A stretch of DNA of 64,000 nucleotides from Lepeophtheirus salmonis (GCF_016086655.4 NC_052131.2:40115705-40179704); one strand, 5' to 3'. Positions 35,587 through 46,569 are shown, counted from the stretch's first letter. Translations and numbers: made by a program. The notes: generated by a model from the sequence alone, not told the origin.

Positions 35587-36156
35587 CTAAAAAAGAAAAA
35601 GCACAATCAAAAAGTACAAAGTTGGTCCAAGTCTACAAGTAAGAAGATTTTGATTAAAATTAGCTCTTTTCCTGTTAGCTTCTGAATTCTTAGCTCCCAT
35701 TCTCTTTTTTGTTAAAAATCGGATGTCATCATTCAGTTTAGCACTTAAATTTTTACCCATAACATTAAAAAAAGCGAATGAAATTATTTGAAGAAAAGCT
35801 GACCAGGAGTGTCCTTTCTCGCACTTTACTTCCACAACGACGATAATGTCAGAGTTTAAACTGTCCTACATCCTGTCAATGAATATAGCAACAAATGAAG
35901 CTCTAGGATTCGGGGTGCCAAGTAAACTGTCGTTCTCTTTAGGAGTAGCTGTGATGTAAGAGAACATGGAATGAGCATAAAGACAGGAGAGGTAGAGAAG
36001 GTCGGATGGAGTCGAAAACCACCCTCTGTTCATTCTGTGGATGAACTCTTTCAGATCTACATGCTGATTGGTTGGGCTATCGAAGATTATTGAGTCCGGA
36101 GGTGTGTCTCTGATGACAATTAACTCTTGGCATGGTGTACAGCTGATCATTTTCAA
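35587..36156 (-). pseudogene. P-like transposase C-terminal region, one stop
   Basis: One frame from 36,156 to 35,587 is interrupted by a single TAG-type stop after FVAIFIDRM (near 35,866). It holds FIHRMNRGWFSTPSDLLYLS, then CEKGHSWSAFLQIISFAFFN and VMGKNLSAKLNDDIRF, and finishes with basic residues. The RGW..PSDLLY block and CEKGH....FN...KN block match what I recall of the C-terminus of THAP9/P-type proteins. The segment between this and the 36,241 frame, which should hold the catalytic core, is absent. Confidence 0.7.
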
Positions 36157-36240
36157 AGAAAAACAAAAAACCCGGCAACATAGTGGTGGAATTTGACAAG
36201 ACTCAGAAAGGAATATTTTCCCCTGCTTCCAGGATCTGTC

Positions 36241-36627
36241 TCACTCTGATGTAGTAGATACCTCCACTTGTTGAATGTCTTCTAAGGTCTCTGTTTGATT
36301 CAATTCTTCTTTTGCTCCCAGAAAGGAAGCCAAATTGATGGCTTGAATCACAGTGTTGACCTTGCCTGGTGAGGTGATGTGTGACACTGCCTTTTTGTCA
36401 ATCAACACACCAGAAAGGTTCATTTTGAATGACATATCTCTCTCAAACTGGATTCTGGCTACTACTTGGGGGCCCAATTTCTCATCATGGGATTGCTTCA
36501 AAAGGGCAACACTTGGTTTTGTGATGATGATGAAGTTTGATGGGAGTGTCTCCTTGGCCAATTTGTCACCAAGTTCTTCCACAGAACTCATTTTATTGAA
36601 CTGTTGAGCCCTACGTGACGTGGTCAC
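36241..36627 (-). pseudogene. P-like transposase linker region after the THAP domain
   Basis: An open frame of about 128 codons continues from the THAP signature: AQQFNKMSSVEELGDKLAKE, NFIIITKPSVALLKQSHDEK, VVARIQFERDMSFKMNLSGV and ISNLASFLGA-like residues, ending in an acidic tail with TAG-free frame up to a TGA. It lies where P-type transposases have their leucine-zipper-like and linker region. I see no catalytic motif. The ATG at 36,588 may be an internal methionine only. Confidence 0.65.
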
Positions 36628-36699
36628 GGCTTGAGTTTGTCTTACTGAAGTTGTAGGAGTTGAGAGGTAGTTGGGGCAGTTTGGCCATAGGGATGGTAC

Positions 36700-37045
36700 T
36701 ACATCTGGTTTGAGGTACCTGTAACTGAAGGACAGTTATTAGCATACGCATCAAAAGTGAGCAGCTGTCTTACCTCTTCTTTAGAGCCTTGCCAAGGGTC
36801 TATCTTCTTTTAGACTCACAGATGAAATCAGAGTCGTTGAAATGCAGGGAACATAGGTTTGTACTTTTGGATGGTGCCTAATCTGTCTTTTTCGTATTTG
36901 TTTCACTTGGAACGGCTCTCAGGCAGGCGGTATCAAGTCCAGGGGTTCTCTCTTAGTTTGGCCACATATGGATCGTAACTCCAGACTGTTGTTGCTCGTT
37001 GTCACAGCCTGTTCTACACCCTGGAGCACAACACTTAGTGGGCAT
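36700..37045 (-). pseudogene. THAP domain of the P-like transposase, damaged
   Basis: The ATG at 37,045 (minus) starts MPTKCCAPGCRTGC, followed by SGVTIHMWP. After frame changes come LCSLHFNDSDFICESK and RYLKPDVVPSLWPNCPN. These give the C2CH zinc ligands (the two N-terminal cysteines and the CxxH of CSLHF) and the closing LKPDVVPSLWP signature of THAP domains, which bind the transposon ends by sequence. At least two stops (after MWPN and near 36,890) and frameshifts break it. Confidence 0.85.
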
Positions 37046-37171
37046 GATTGGAATTACAAAACACAATAAAGATGACGTCCACAAAGTATCTAATAGTTAT
37101 TACTTATTAATTATTATCTAAGCAAATACGTTGCATTGTTTTTTTCCCAATAGACCCATGTTGCACGCGTA

Positions 37172-37219
37172 TTTGAATTCATGTTTGCGCGTGCCCGGTC
37201 CTACTTACAGGAGTCCTTG
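37172..37219 (-). repeat. Right terminal inverted repeat of the P-like element
   Basis: On the minus strand: (C)AAGGACTCCTGTAAGTAGGA, then CGGGCACGCGC. Two mismatches to the left terminus in the first 22 bases. Confidence 0.85.
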
Positions 37220-37226
37220 GATAAGC

Positions 37227-38545
37227 TAATCAGGCACAACTTCATTAATGACATCTATCTATTTCTCTCTCCTTGCAATTTGATGTGAACTTATGTGAAT
37301 ATAATATATTCTACTTTTTCCTGTACAATCAATTATTTTTTCCAACAATCTGGAATTCCCACAAAAATTAAAGTTTTCTGAGTGAAAATGCTCTTTAAAA
37401 TAATTTATTGACTTATACATTCAATGTAGATTCAAGAGAGTAAGTATATTAAGTTTCACATTCCGTGCAACAATATAGCTTCCTTTTTTCAAATGGCAAT
37501 TTAGCTATTCTATAAATCAAAAAAGCATTATTTTTCTATCAAAAATGATGGTTCACATTTACAATTTTCTTTGCCACAGTTTTAAAAATCATATCAGATA
37601 GGTGACCTAACCCATTGTTGAATTTCACCGAACTTCCATATTTTAATACCCGTTGATTCTTTTATTTTTATTGTTTATCTTTAAATGACTTTTCATTGAA
37701 AGGTTTTACAGTATACTTATTCAATACAAAATGTAATTCCATAAATGTGGATGATTAGTTGCTTACTCTTTGGTGATTCTGCATCCTTATTATAAAACGT
37801 CAGGATTTCCGGAATCAATCCGGTTCTAATTTCTTGATTTAGACAAACTGCATCAAATTAGAATGTTTGCATGACTCCAAATCTGATTATTTCAATTTAA
37901 GTTCTCTAGTATTATTATCCGTTGAGTAATTTGCGTTCAAATTTCAAATCATGAACATGATTTAAAAACTCGTTTTTTGCATTTAGAAATTGAAGCAATT
38001 AAAAGATTTAAACCATTTTTCGACTCTTCCTCATTATTTCAACGCAGGATAGCAAGTATGTTGCTACTGTGTTTTCAAGAAAACTTTAGAACATCGTCTT
38101 CTAGAATAAAACCATGGCCACACCACTACTACTTCAACAGCCTAACTACCATACATTATAAAAAAGAGGAAGTTATGAAGCCCCACTCTGTATGAAAGAA
38201 GAATTGAATGTTATGACGACTGATGTAAGCACGCAGATTAATATTTTTTCTTGTTCCTATCCTTCTCTTGTGTAATTCATGTAAAATAGAATGCAATTCT
38301 ATTGATTGTATCTCTCAATCCTTCCCCAAAAAGGAGGAAAAAATATGTAACTATTCTTTATTTTATAGGAGGGAATTGTTCACTGATTAACAACAGTTAA
38401 TTTGTGTTCAATTAATCAAAGTTAAGTACACAAGGAGTCTTGGAATATATAATTATAACCAAAGTTAGGTTTTAATCCAATAAAATAAATATAAGTTCAA
38501 AATACCCTCATATAAAAATCGTATTCAAACATGTACGATCTTAAT
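37227..38545. other. AT-rich stretch, no gene seen
   Basis: No coding frame with recognisable content. It separates the P-like element from the inverted AT-rich arrays. Confidence 0.45.
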
Positions 38546-39895
38546 TTAGGGGCGTCCGCAGGATTAGATATATTTTTTTTTCTGGGGGAAGGGGGTACTT
38601 TAGTTTTTGGAATTAAAAAAAAAAAAAATCATCATTTTTCATTGAAATTAAAAAAATTCCTAATCTATTCACAAAAAATTACAAATATCATTTTTTTTGA
38701 AAAAAAACTTAAATTAGTAATTTTTTTGGGAAAAAGTTCAAAATTCGATAGCTATTCACAAAAAATTTCAAAAATGAAATTTCATGTATAAATTTATTTT
38801 CCAAAAATCCACGGTTATTCACAAAAAATTTCAAAAATCTATAGCTATTAAAATATTACATTTTTTGCTCTGTTTTTAGTAGTCGGTTCGATTTTTAATT
38901 ACACAACTGGAACAAATATTTATATCAACATTCATACATTATATGTTTCAGTCCTAGAGTTTCCATATTTTGTTTAATCAATCATTTTAATGGAGATATT
39001 ATATCATTCCTTTAATATTAAAAACATACCTCATATCTTTCGGTTTGTTAATCATTTTAGGAGTTCATACTTATCCATTTGAATATATTTTAGCTCGATA
39101 AATAAAAATAAACATGCATTGACAATATAATAAGGACTGCCAAGAGTAAATATTTGATCTAATAAATTCAGCGAGTCCATATATGTTTTATAGAATGTGG
39201 AACTATTTTTTTTACCACCCGAATCAAGTGTAAGAATATAGGAAAAGACTCTGAGAAAAGTGGGTTTCCACATTCGAATACTTAATTGAAAGTTTGAAAT
39301 CGAAAATAACTTCCATTTTATAAGAAGATTGTACCCTAAATATTTATATTCTATTTCATTTGGCAATGGCTTTATCATTTCTCAACTAATTTTCCGACTC
39401 AAGTTGACTTTTAACGACTTAACTCAATCGATTTAAGTCGACACAACACTCTTGGCTGAACTATATTCGTTTCTAGGTGCGTTAGAAGGGAGTGGACTGT
39501 ACGCATTTTTGCATTTACTAGAAAATGTAATATATATATTTTTTGACAAAAATGAAACATTTGAAATTTAATTTTTCAAATTTTTTACAAAAAATTTAAT
39601 TTTCTGTGAATAAGTATATATATTTGATTTTTTTTTTCAAGAAATTTAATATTTGAAATTTTTTTTATAAAAACTTAATTTTTTGTAAACAGCTATGGAT
39701 TTTAGGTTTTTTCAGTAAAAATTTAATTTTTTGCTAATGACTATAGATTTTTGAAATTTTTAAATCTATACCAGTAGATTTTGAAAAAAAAATTCAAAGT
39801 AATTTAATATTTGAATTTTTTTCCACAAAAATTTAATTTTGAAAATTTTTTAAAGAAAAATTTGATTTTTTTATATATTTTTGATATATCCGTAA
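38546..39895. mobile_element. Possible element with inverted AT-rich minisatellite arms
   Basis: The left array (about 38,620-38,860) repeats units with TTCACAAAAAATTTCAAAAA and CTATAGCTATT. The right array (about 39,560-39,850) has the reverse-oriented units ACAAAAATTTAATTTT, CTATAGATTTTTGAAATTT and AACAGCTATGGATTTT. Together they form long inverted arms around about 700 bp of unique sequence. The left outer end reads AGGGGCGTCCGCAGGATTAG; I could not find its partner on the right, and no target duplication is clear. Confidence 0.5.
39052..39378 (-). CDS. Unidentified 108-codon frame between inverted arrays
   Basis: Opens with a real ATG on the minus strand (MIKPLPNEIEYKYLGYNLLI) and runs to TAA-type stop through KWKLFSISNFQLSIRMWKPT and YKTYMDSLNLLDQIFTLGSP. 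It is aromatic- and leucine-rich and lacks a recognisable motif. Its place between the inverted arrays could make it a remnant of element coding sequence. An AT-rich chance frame of this length is also possible. Confidence 0.25.
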   Translation of the reverse strand: MIKPLPNEIEYKYLGYNLLIKWKLFSISNFQLSIRMWKPTFLRVFSYILTLDSGGKKNSSTFYKTYMDSLNLLDQIFTLGSPYYIVNACLFLFIELKYIQMDKYELLK

Positions 39896-40389
39896 TATCA
39901 ATATGTAAAGTTAACTAACGAACACCCATTCATTTTTCCCATCCCTTTTTTGGACTTCAAAAAGGGAACTTTTTAGTAGAGTGATTATGAATGAATGAGG
40001 GAACTGAATTAAAACAATCTTGTAAAAAATGCCTTATGAGAATTAATACAACTTCTTAAATTAATAAATTATTATGATGATGACAAAAAATAAATAGATC
40101 AACCAAAATAAGTATTTAAATGTCTTAAGATAATCTTTACACGACTGTTTTAATAGAGCATGAGCGTTATTTACTTATATTAGTTTGTAAACAAAGCGGA
40201 AGAGAGTGGCGACGTCTTGTGAGAAAATAATACAACTCCCTGAACGATAATATTATTAAATACAAGGACATAACCTTATTATATATTTTATTTCTAATTA
40301 TTTTATTAATGCTTTAAATAACTCCAAAATTTAATAAAACTTGTCGATAGACAGCATTTGAAGTTCTTCCATCCATTTGGCCATTATAA

Positions 40390-40424
40390 TTATCTACAAC
40401 AATATAAAATATTGTTGTAGATAA
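40390..40424. repeat. Perfect 16-bp hairpin
   Basis: TTATCTACAACAATAT, loop AAA, then the exact complement ATATTGTTGTAGATAA. It lies inside unit 1 of the tandem repeat and is missing from unit 2. Confidence 0.85.
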
Positions 40425-40525
40425 AATATAGGTGTAGGTATATTGCTCAGATAGAGGGTCTTGTAAAATATTTATGTTGCACTACAGACTGACACAATAC
40501 CTTTATTCCCGAGAATATTATTATT

Positions 40526-40668
40526 TTTGATTTGCTCAGATGCTTATTGGTCCCAAAAGGTTGACTCTAAATCCTAAGGGCGCTTCCAAATCGAACGTAA
40601 AAGCCGTACTTTAGAACAATCTTTTCTAAATGACTTTAACATAACATAACCTGTGACGTCATCATTAA
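40526..40668 (-). repeat. tRNA-derived SINE-like repeat, copy 2 (diverged)
   Basis: Shares with copy 1 the order TTTGATTTG, TATTGGT.CCAAAAG, a CTAAATC(C/T)TAAGG segment, the B-box complement AAATCGAAC, and GACGTCATCATTAA. The A-box region is too altered to recognise. Confidence 0.6.
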
Positions 40669-41504
40669 GCAATCTCCACTATTTGGTATGTGTGTTGTTT
40701 GTTTTTATGAGTTTGTATAAAAGCGATAAAGAGTACGCCGTCTTGCAGCAAAATAATAGTCGCCCGGATTGGTAATAGTATTTGATATAAAATATAAGTG
40801 CATGTAACTCACATAGATGGACTGGTGAAATTTCTTCTCAGCATGCCCATTTTTTAAAGCAACAACATACAGACTGTCACATCACCTTGTGGATAATATA
40901 TGTTATTTAGTTTGATCATAAGGTAATTTAATGTATTATTAGTGAGAATGATGCCTTAGAGAGGGCGCTTAAATTTGGAATGCTTTTCCAAGACCGATAA
41001 GTAGGACGTGATCTATTTTATGTCCCAAAGTCAGGACTGATATAACCCTGGATATTGCCTCTATTTTCTTTATTTAATAATTTCTACTCTTAACAATAAA
41101 GAGTACATGTTTCACTCCTTTAGTTGTTATCAAATCATGAGATGACTTGAAAAACAGCAAAAACATATGAGTAAAAGGTAGTGCAAGCACGTTTATATGT
41201 ATGTAGTATTGTTTGGAAATGGATGGTATATCCTATTTTATTCTTTTCTAGTCATCATCCCAACTCAAGATGATTAAACGCTTCATTGAGTAGAAAATGC
41301 ATGATTTTCGTATGTGTATCTTTTTTAATGTACCAACATTATAATTTAATTTATTCGTGAGTTCTTATTATTTAGTTATGAATCTTAAAATAGAAATGCA
41401 TGGTTATTTAGTCTGTATTAGTGTTGGGGCTCGGTCTGGTTATAATTAGTGTTGGACCAAACCAATAATAAAAAGTTCACATAGAAAAATTCAGTCCATC
41501 ACGG

Positions 41505-41755
41505 CGTTACCTCAGCTGTCAACTGTTGATTGTTCTTCTTCTTTCACCAAAACCAGTGATCTGAACTTGATCTGTTGAATTTAAATTAGCTTTTCTTAAT
41601 GAGCGGTAATCAGTTATCAACAATTATAATTAAATAACAATTTCATAGTTGTGCTACAGAATTGACTAACTACCAATTGAGTTTAGGATTTTTATTTGTT
41701 GTTCTTTTTTCTTCCGGTGGAAAGGTTGCAAGATACAATACAGATAACTATTTGA
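41505..41755 (+). repeat. Dispersed repeat family R1, full-length copy
   Basis: Reference copy: CAGCTGTCAACTGTTGATTG, AACTTGATCTGTTGAATTTA, AATTAGCTTTTCTTAATGAG, ACTACCAATTGAGTTTAGGA, then TCCGGTGGAAAGGTTGCAAG and ATACAATACAGATAAC. It has no coding potential and no clear terminal inverted repeats. A SINE-like or MITE-like non-autonomous element is most likely. Confidence 0.75.
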
Positions 41756-42554
41756 TAAATTTGCCTCAAAAAAAAAAAAAAAATCTGTCTGAGTCTGTTT
41801 CATTTTAAATTTGAAGAAAATAAATACTTAATACCGAATTGAAAAAGAGATTTCCGCGTTTCGACAATGCTATTGTTGATTAGAAACGGATTTTTTCCAA
41901 TTGGATCAAGATAACTTGTTTTAATTTACAGCATATTATATACATTATTATATGTTACTTTTAGATATTTCGATAGGTAGGAGTGAATATTGTATTAATG
42001 TATTCAATAACATATGTTATTTGTTTCAATTTCCACGTCAAATCGAACTACTCACAGTCAAATCCATATAATTGGTAAATATTCTCTGTTAATTTATTGA
42101 CAAAACGTTTTGTCATACAATGAGAAGCTGTATGCGTACAAACAAATGAATAGTCGTACAGGTGTTTGATATTGTCTTGTGTATGTGTAAATGTTTATTT
42201 ACGGATATTTTTTAGCAAGTCAGTGTATTTTTGATATACACCTATATAATATTTGGATTCAGCTCTGAGAGAAAGATTTGAGCGGATATGTGGACAAAAA
42301 AAAAAAAAAAAACTTAAACAAAAACCAACATAAGAATATATTATTTTACACCTCAGATGCCTTCATTTCATAGACATAATTCGATCAATTATAGGCTTTT
42401 TCTTTGAATTTATGTGATAATTTATAATACCCAAGAATATTAAATGTACTTTAGAATCTTCATTTGATTGATAGGACTTAATTTGCCCCCGACATGGACT
42501 TTCAAATCAAATCTCACCAATTCTAGTTTTTCATAGAGAAGAATAATTTTAATT

Positions 42555-42760
42555 TCGCAACGAAGTTATGCTTTTTACGGCTGTTTGTTTTTTAGTCAGC
42601 AGGAGTACTCCAAAAGTTACAAGTCGATTTTGATCAAACTTGGTGCGAAGATAATATATGGTCACAGTAAGAGGCTATTAAATTTTAGGACGTCAAGTTA
42701 ACGCATAACTTAAAACATTCATAATCGACCATAACTTTGGAACAAATTAAGATATATAAC
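42555..42760 (+). repeat. Widely conserved repeat motif, copy 1
   Basis: CGCAACGAAGTTATGCTTTT, TGTTTGTTTTTTAGTCAGCA, GGAGTACTCCAAAAGTTACA, TCGATTTTGATCAAACTTGG and GGCTATTAAATTTTAGG, in that order. The block GTTTGT..GTCAGCAGGA.TAC..AAAA...GATTTT.AT.AAACTT matches a repeat I recall from many invertebrate and fish genomes. A second copy is at 58,735-58,915 on the minus strand. Confidence 0.65.
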
Positions 42761-42954
42761 TCAATTTGATTTGAGGCGGTGGGTTTGCTCTCTAACGAGT
42801 GCCCATTCTATTTGCTCATTTAAATACTAATTTTATTTCTTAAAAGTGAGAAATATAACGTTTTTACATTAAGTCCCTAATCTGAAAGTTGGCCGTCTGT
42901 AAGTAGTCATAAACAACCATTTAAAAAAAGAATAAATACCTTGCTCTATCAAAA

Positions 42955-43180
42955 ATTTATTTTGTTATCAGCTGTCGATTTTTCTACTTATTTTGACTTA
43001 AAAAGGGTTCTAAATATTGTTTTTTTTTTAAAATTCAAATTGGTTCTTTACGAGCTGTGAACAATTTCTAAATATTATTTAATAATAATTTCTTAGTTGA
43101 GTAAAATAGTCGAACTATTAAATGATTTTCGGCCTTTTTCTGTTTCTTTTTGGAGAAAAAAAGGTAGAAAGATTAAATAA
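42955..43180 (+). repeat. Dispersed repeat family R1 copy
   Basis: TTTTGTTATCAGCTGTCGAT, TACGAGCTGTGAACAATTTC, AATAATAATTTCTTAGTTGA, then CGGCCTTTTTCTGTTTCTTT, GAGAAAAAAAGGTAGAAAGA and TTAAATAAGGAAAC. Confidence 0.75.
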
Positions 43181-44753
43181 GGAAACGCTGTGCTATGATT
43201 CTTTTAATTCTATTTTTAAAGCCATTAGTTGAACTTGCCTTAATATTTTTTTGGAAACTTGTCTATTCTGTTTAATAACCACTACACTCTTGGTTTATTA
43301 TAGAAAGCAAATTAATAATTGACGTTTTCCTAAAATATTCTGAGTTTTTGAAAGTCCCTTTATCATAGAATATTAACAATTAAAATTTGTGAACATGAAA
43401 CTTTCTATTTTAGAAAGGAAGGAATATTTAAATTTGTAGAATATAATATAATTATAGAGTCCCTTAAGAAAATAAGCCATCGAATATTTCAAAAAATGAT
43501 ATATATCCACGTTCTGCTATATAAAAATCCATCATTATAAATAAAAACAACCTATAAAGGCAAGTTTTAGCTAAAATTCAAGGGTCCATAGACTAAATTA
43601 GCTAATGAAACAATTAAATCATTGAGATATAATTTGAAGCATTGTGGGTTAAGGAATGTGTTTGAGTCAGTTAGGTCAGTCTTTAAGGATGTGCTTAGAT
43701 GTGAACAATATACATAGAGATAAGTAAGATGTACATAAGTTGAGTGTTCTTTTATATTTGTAAGATTTATACTTATAACATAAGAAAATTGGGCGAGCTT
43801 CTCAATCTTTTTTCATGAAAACTTTTGTCTCTGATATACCTTGTCTCTAAAAATCTTGGATGTGACCCTATGGATTATTGATAATTATTTGAGATGAAAA
43901 AAAAAAAAAGAAGTATTGTCCTTTAAAAAAATGTCATAATTTTTATAAATGGTAATATGTGATTTTTGTTTAATGACACAACTCCTCAATAAAAAAAAAA
44001 ATTGAATTAAATTTTAAATCTTATTTTCTTAGAAGAAACAAAACTTTGAATTATAATTTTTTCGGAAGGAAGTTGGATTCATTTTTTCTTGACAGGATCA
44101 TTTAATTTTTAATTTTTTTTAATAATTAAGAAAGAAAAATATACTTTCCCTCCTTTTCGATGAATAATTAACTCACAAAACTTTTTTAATTTTTTAAAGG
44201 AAAAACAAAAGAATTTTGTATATTAAAATATAAAAACCTAAAAGTTCCACTCTTAGAATAGTTAAAAATTAATAAATTACAACTATACAAAAAGTTGCAA
44301 TCCTAAAGAATATTCAACAACAATTATTCACTGGTTCATATATACTTCAAGAGTAGAACTCATAAATCATTATCAATGACCCTGATTGAACCGTAATTAT
44401 ACAAAAAGGCATTACGTACAATACATTATTGGGTCTTCTACCAACACCTATTAACTAATCAAAATATACCTACTCTTTTCATATTTTTATTCTTCCTTGT
44501 AATTATAATATTGACTTCTTAGCTCAGAGATCGATAAAAAATAAAATAATGGACTAATCAGTTATATAATATCATGTACTTTAAATATAGGTTTGTATAT
44601 AACAAATATTGTTAGGCCATACGGGATTGACTCTTAAATGGATATAATATGTATTTATGTTTTAATTACTATTGTATCAACTTGAACTCGAACCGAATAG
44701 AGTACTAAAGGATCAACTAAGAATTAGATAGGAACAAGAAGAAGAAGAAAAAG

Positions 44754-44783
44754 TAAGGATGCTGACTAGTGTCAGCATCCTTA
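44754..44783. repeat. 13-bp hairpin at a repeat boundary
   Basis: TAAGGATGCTGAC, loop TAGT, then GTCAGCATCCTTA, with perfect arms. It overlaps the left end of the 44,768-45,004 inverted-repeat remnant. Confidence 0.85.
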
Positions 44784-45004
44784 TTTATTTTGTCCAGTAC
44801 AGTCTTAGGGTCTGTCCTTAAGACTGTGGCCCTTCGTATTATCAGTACTGGAACTAATTAAAAAAAAAAAGAAATAATGTTGAGTAACGTCGTCAAGGAT
44901 CTAACTTTATTAGGACTGATATGCAAAATTGAACTGGACCGGAATGAGAGTGAACTGGACGGTACTGCAATATTTAGTCCTAAATAAGGACTGATACAAC
45001 ACTT
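44768..45004. mobile_element. MITE-like remnant related to the 57.3-kb element
   Basis: The left end AGTGTCAGCATCCTTATTTA and the right complement AAGTGTTGTATCAGTCCTTA form imperfect inverted repeats. Interior CAGTACAGTC/GTACCGTCCAGTTC segments resemble the GTCCAGTCC-rich 57,259-57,607 element. No clean target duplication. Confidence 0.45.
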
Positions 45005-45657
45005 ATGCCCCTTGCCCACTGCTCATTTATATCCAATGAAATACTTTGTGTATTACTTTACAACATTTCATGTACTATTTGTGGGAATTATTTTTGCTCT
45101 ATGAGAACTAATGAGCTAAATTTTTTTACTAACTGATATTGTACAATTTTTTAGAAACCCCTAGTATACATTTATTTAATCTGTCTCCTAAGAGATTAGA
45201 AGATATTTGTTATTCATTATAACTGATTATATAATCATTCAGGGATAGTAGCACCAAGAAGTTAAGAACTTTTGATAAGTTTTAGTGATAAAAACTACTT
45301 AACTGAGTTGACTGGGGTTGATAATTCTTTGATTCGACACAAGACTAGTTTTAACGACCTGAAATTACATACTTAGTCCATAGGGGAAAGTCTATCTAAT
45401 TATTTATTTGCAATTTATATAGTAACGTTAAAGTTTTTTGGAAATAGTTTATAGTAATACATAAATTTTGTTTTGACTTAGACTAAAAAAATAAAATACT
45501 GCGAAGAGCAAAAAATGTAGTTTTACAAAGCAGCATACCTAATGTATCACCAATCTTTAAGTCTTGAATAGAATTTGTTCCTCATGAAGTCAATTAATAT
45601 GAATTTGAACAAAATAATTTAGTGAGGGGATTTCTCTTTGAACTGGGATTATGTATA

Positions 45658-46569
45658 CTAGGTATGTGCCTATAAAATGAGACTTTCGGCTATTGGTCCC
45701 TAGGTGTCGCCAGTTAGACATTATAAACCGGTCCAAAAATCTAAATGCTTATTTGGACATGTGTCAACATTCATTGTTTGTATAGTTTCATTCAACAACG
45801 CACTTTTTTCGCTCGTAAAAATGTCTAATTTTGTGCCTACAAACTACGATGTGCGGACATCATTGATTTTCTGTTACCAATTAAAGAAAAACGCTTCTCA
45901 AGCCCATCAAATACTTGTAGAAGCTTATGGTGGAAATGTTCTAAGTAGAGTACAGTGTTTCAGATGCTTTGAAAAATTCCAAAGTGGTGATTTTGACTTG
46001 AGAAATGAAGATAAATGAAGAAGGCAATGCTGTGTGTATTCTGGAACCAGTGTGGCGTCATTTGGTATGACCTTCTACAACCCGATCAAACCGTTAATGA
46101 TGATCGCTACCAACAACAATTAGCAGACTTGAACCATGCTATACGCCAAAAAACCCAAAATATGAAGCTAGGCAACACAATGTAATTTACCTTGATAACA
46201 ACGCACCTGCGTATCGCTCTATAGCCACCCGCCAGCTTGTTGAATAGTACAACTGGGAAACTCTTGCTCATGCAACTTACTCACCAGAACTGGTGTCTTC
46301 CGATTATCACTTGTTTACATCGATGGGCCACGTACTCAATGATTTACGCTTCGATTCTCACGCTGGAGCCAAAAAATGGCCCAATGCTGGTTTGCGGCCA
46401 AAGAAAAACAATTTTTTCTAAAGAAAAGGATCTATCCATTGCCTAAAGATGGGAAAAATATTTGGCTAGCGAATTGCATACCATGGAAATTAAATTTTGT
46501 AACCATTTTTTCACAATAAACTTTCAATTTAAAAAAAAAAAGTATCATTTCATAGGTGCATTACCTATT
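45658..46569 (+). mobile_element. Internally deleted mariner element with both termini
   Basis: The left terminus CTAGGTATGTGCCTATAAAA (45,658, preceded by TA) and the right terminus on the complement TAGGTAATGCACCTATGAAA are inverted repeats about 28 bp long. At about 0.9 kb it is shorter than a usual 1.3-kb mariner, in line with the missing middle of its transposase. Confidence 0.85.
45821..46500 (+). pseudogene. Mariner transposase, N- and C-terminal parts fused by deletion
   Basis: The ATG at 45,821 starts MSNFVPTNYDVRTSLIFCYQ and continues through KKNASQAHQILVEAYGGNVL to CFEKFQSGDFDLRNEDK, the N-terminal HTH of mariner transposases. A stop follows at 46,016. The reading then resumes in another frame at the catalytic half: LCVFWNQCGVIWYDLLQPDQ, RYQQQLADLNHAIRQK, then VIYLDNNAPAY (second catalytic Asp) and ELVSSDYHLFTSMGHV (third Asp). 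The first catalytic Asp region is lost in the deletion. Several frame changes follow. Confidence 0.85.

Larger units (their letters stand above)
35351..37226 (-). mobile_element. P-like transposon with THAP domain and 8-bp target duplication
   Basis: The element spans 35,359-37,218 (1,860 bp), bounded by a perfect 8-bp direct repeat GGATAAGC at 35,351-35,358 and 37,219-37,226, the P-element duplication length. The left terminus CAAGGACTCCTGTAAGCGGG and the right terminus on the complement AAGGACTCCTGTAAGTAGGA match with two substitutions (one more base, the G at 37,219, pairs if it is counted in the repeat). A second inverted block further in, ATGGGTCTTAG on the left and CATGGGTCTATT on the right complement, extends the termini. 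The transposase inside reads on the minus strand and lacks its catalytic middle. It is therefore a deleted, non-autonomous P-superfamily copy. Confidence 0.88.
40183..40886 (+). repeat. Two diverged copies of an about 0.2-0.3-kb unit flanking a SINE copy
   Basis: Unit 1 (40,183-40,500) has GTTTGTAAACAAAGCG, GACGTCTTG...AAAATAATA, ATAAAATATAGGTGTAGGTA and ACTACAGACTGACACA. Unit 2 (40,711-40,886) has GTTTGTATAAAAGCG, GCCGTCTTGCAGCAAAATAA, ATAAAATATAAGTGCATGTA and ACATACAGACTGTCACA. The second SINE copy lies between them, so this is probably a duplicated SINE-plus-flank array. Confidence 0.65.
39896..45657. other. Repeat-dense gene-free stretch
   Basis: Contains related units at 40.2 and 40.7 kb, the second SINE copy, R1 copies at 41.5 and 42.95 kb, the conserved repeat at 42.55 kb and an inverted-repeat remnant at 44.77 kb, all listed separately. 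No host coding sequence seen. Confidence 0.5.

Noticed and set aside
36353..36607. 84-codon plus-strand open frame
   Set aside because: Antisense shadow of the P-like transposase linker frame.
38531..38791. Lysine/phenylalanine-rich open frame
   Set aside because: Lies within the AT-rich minisatellite array; composition is what A and T runs produce.
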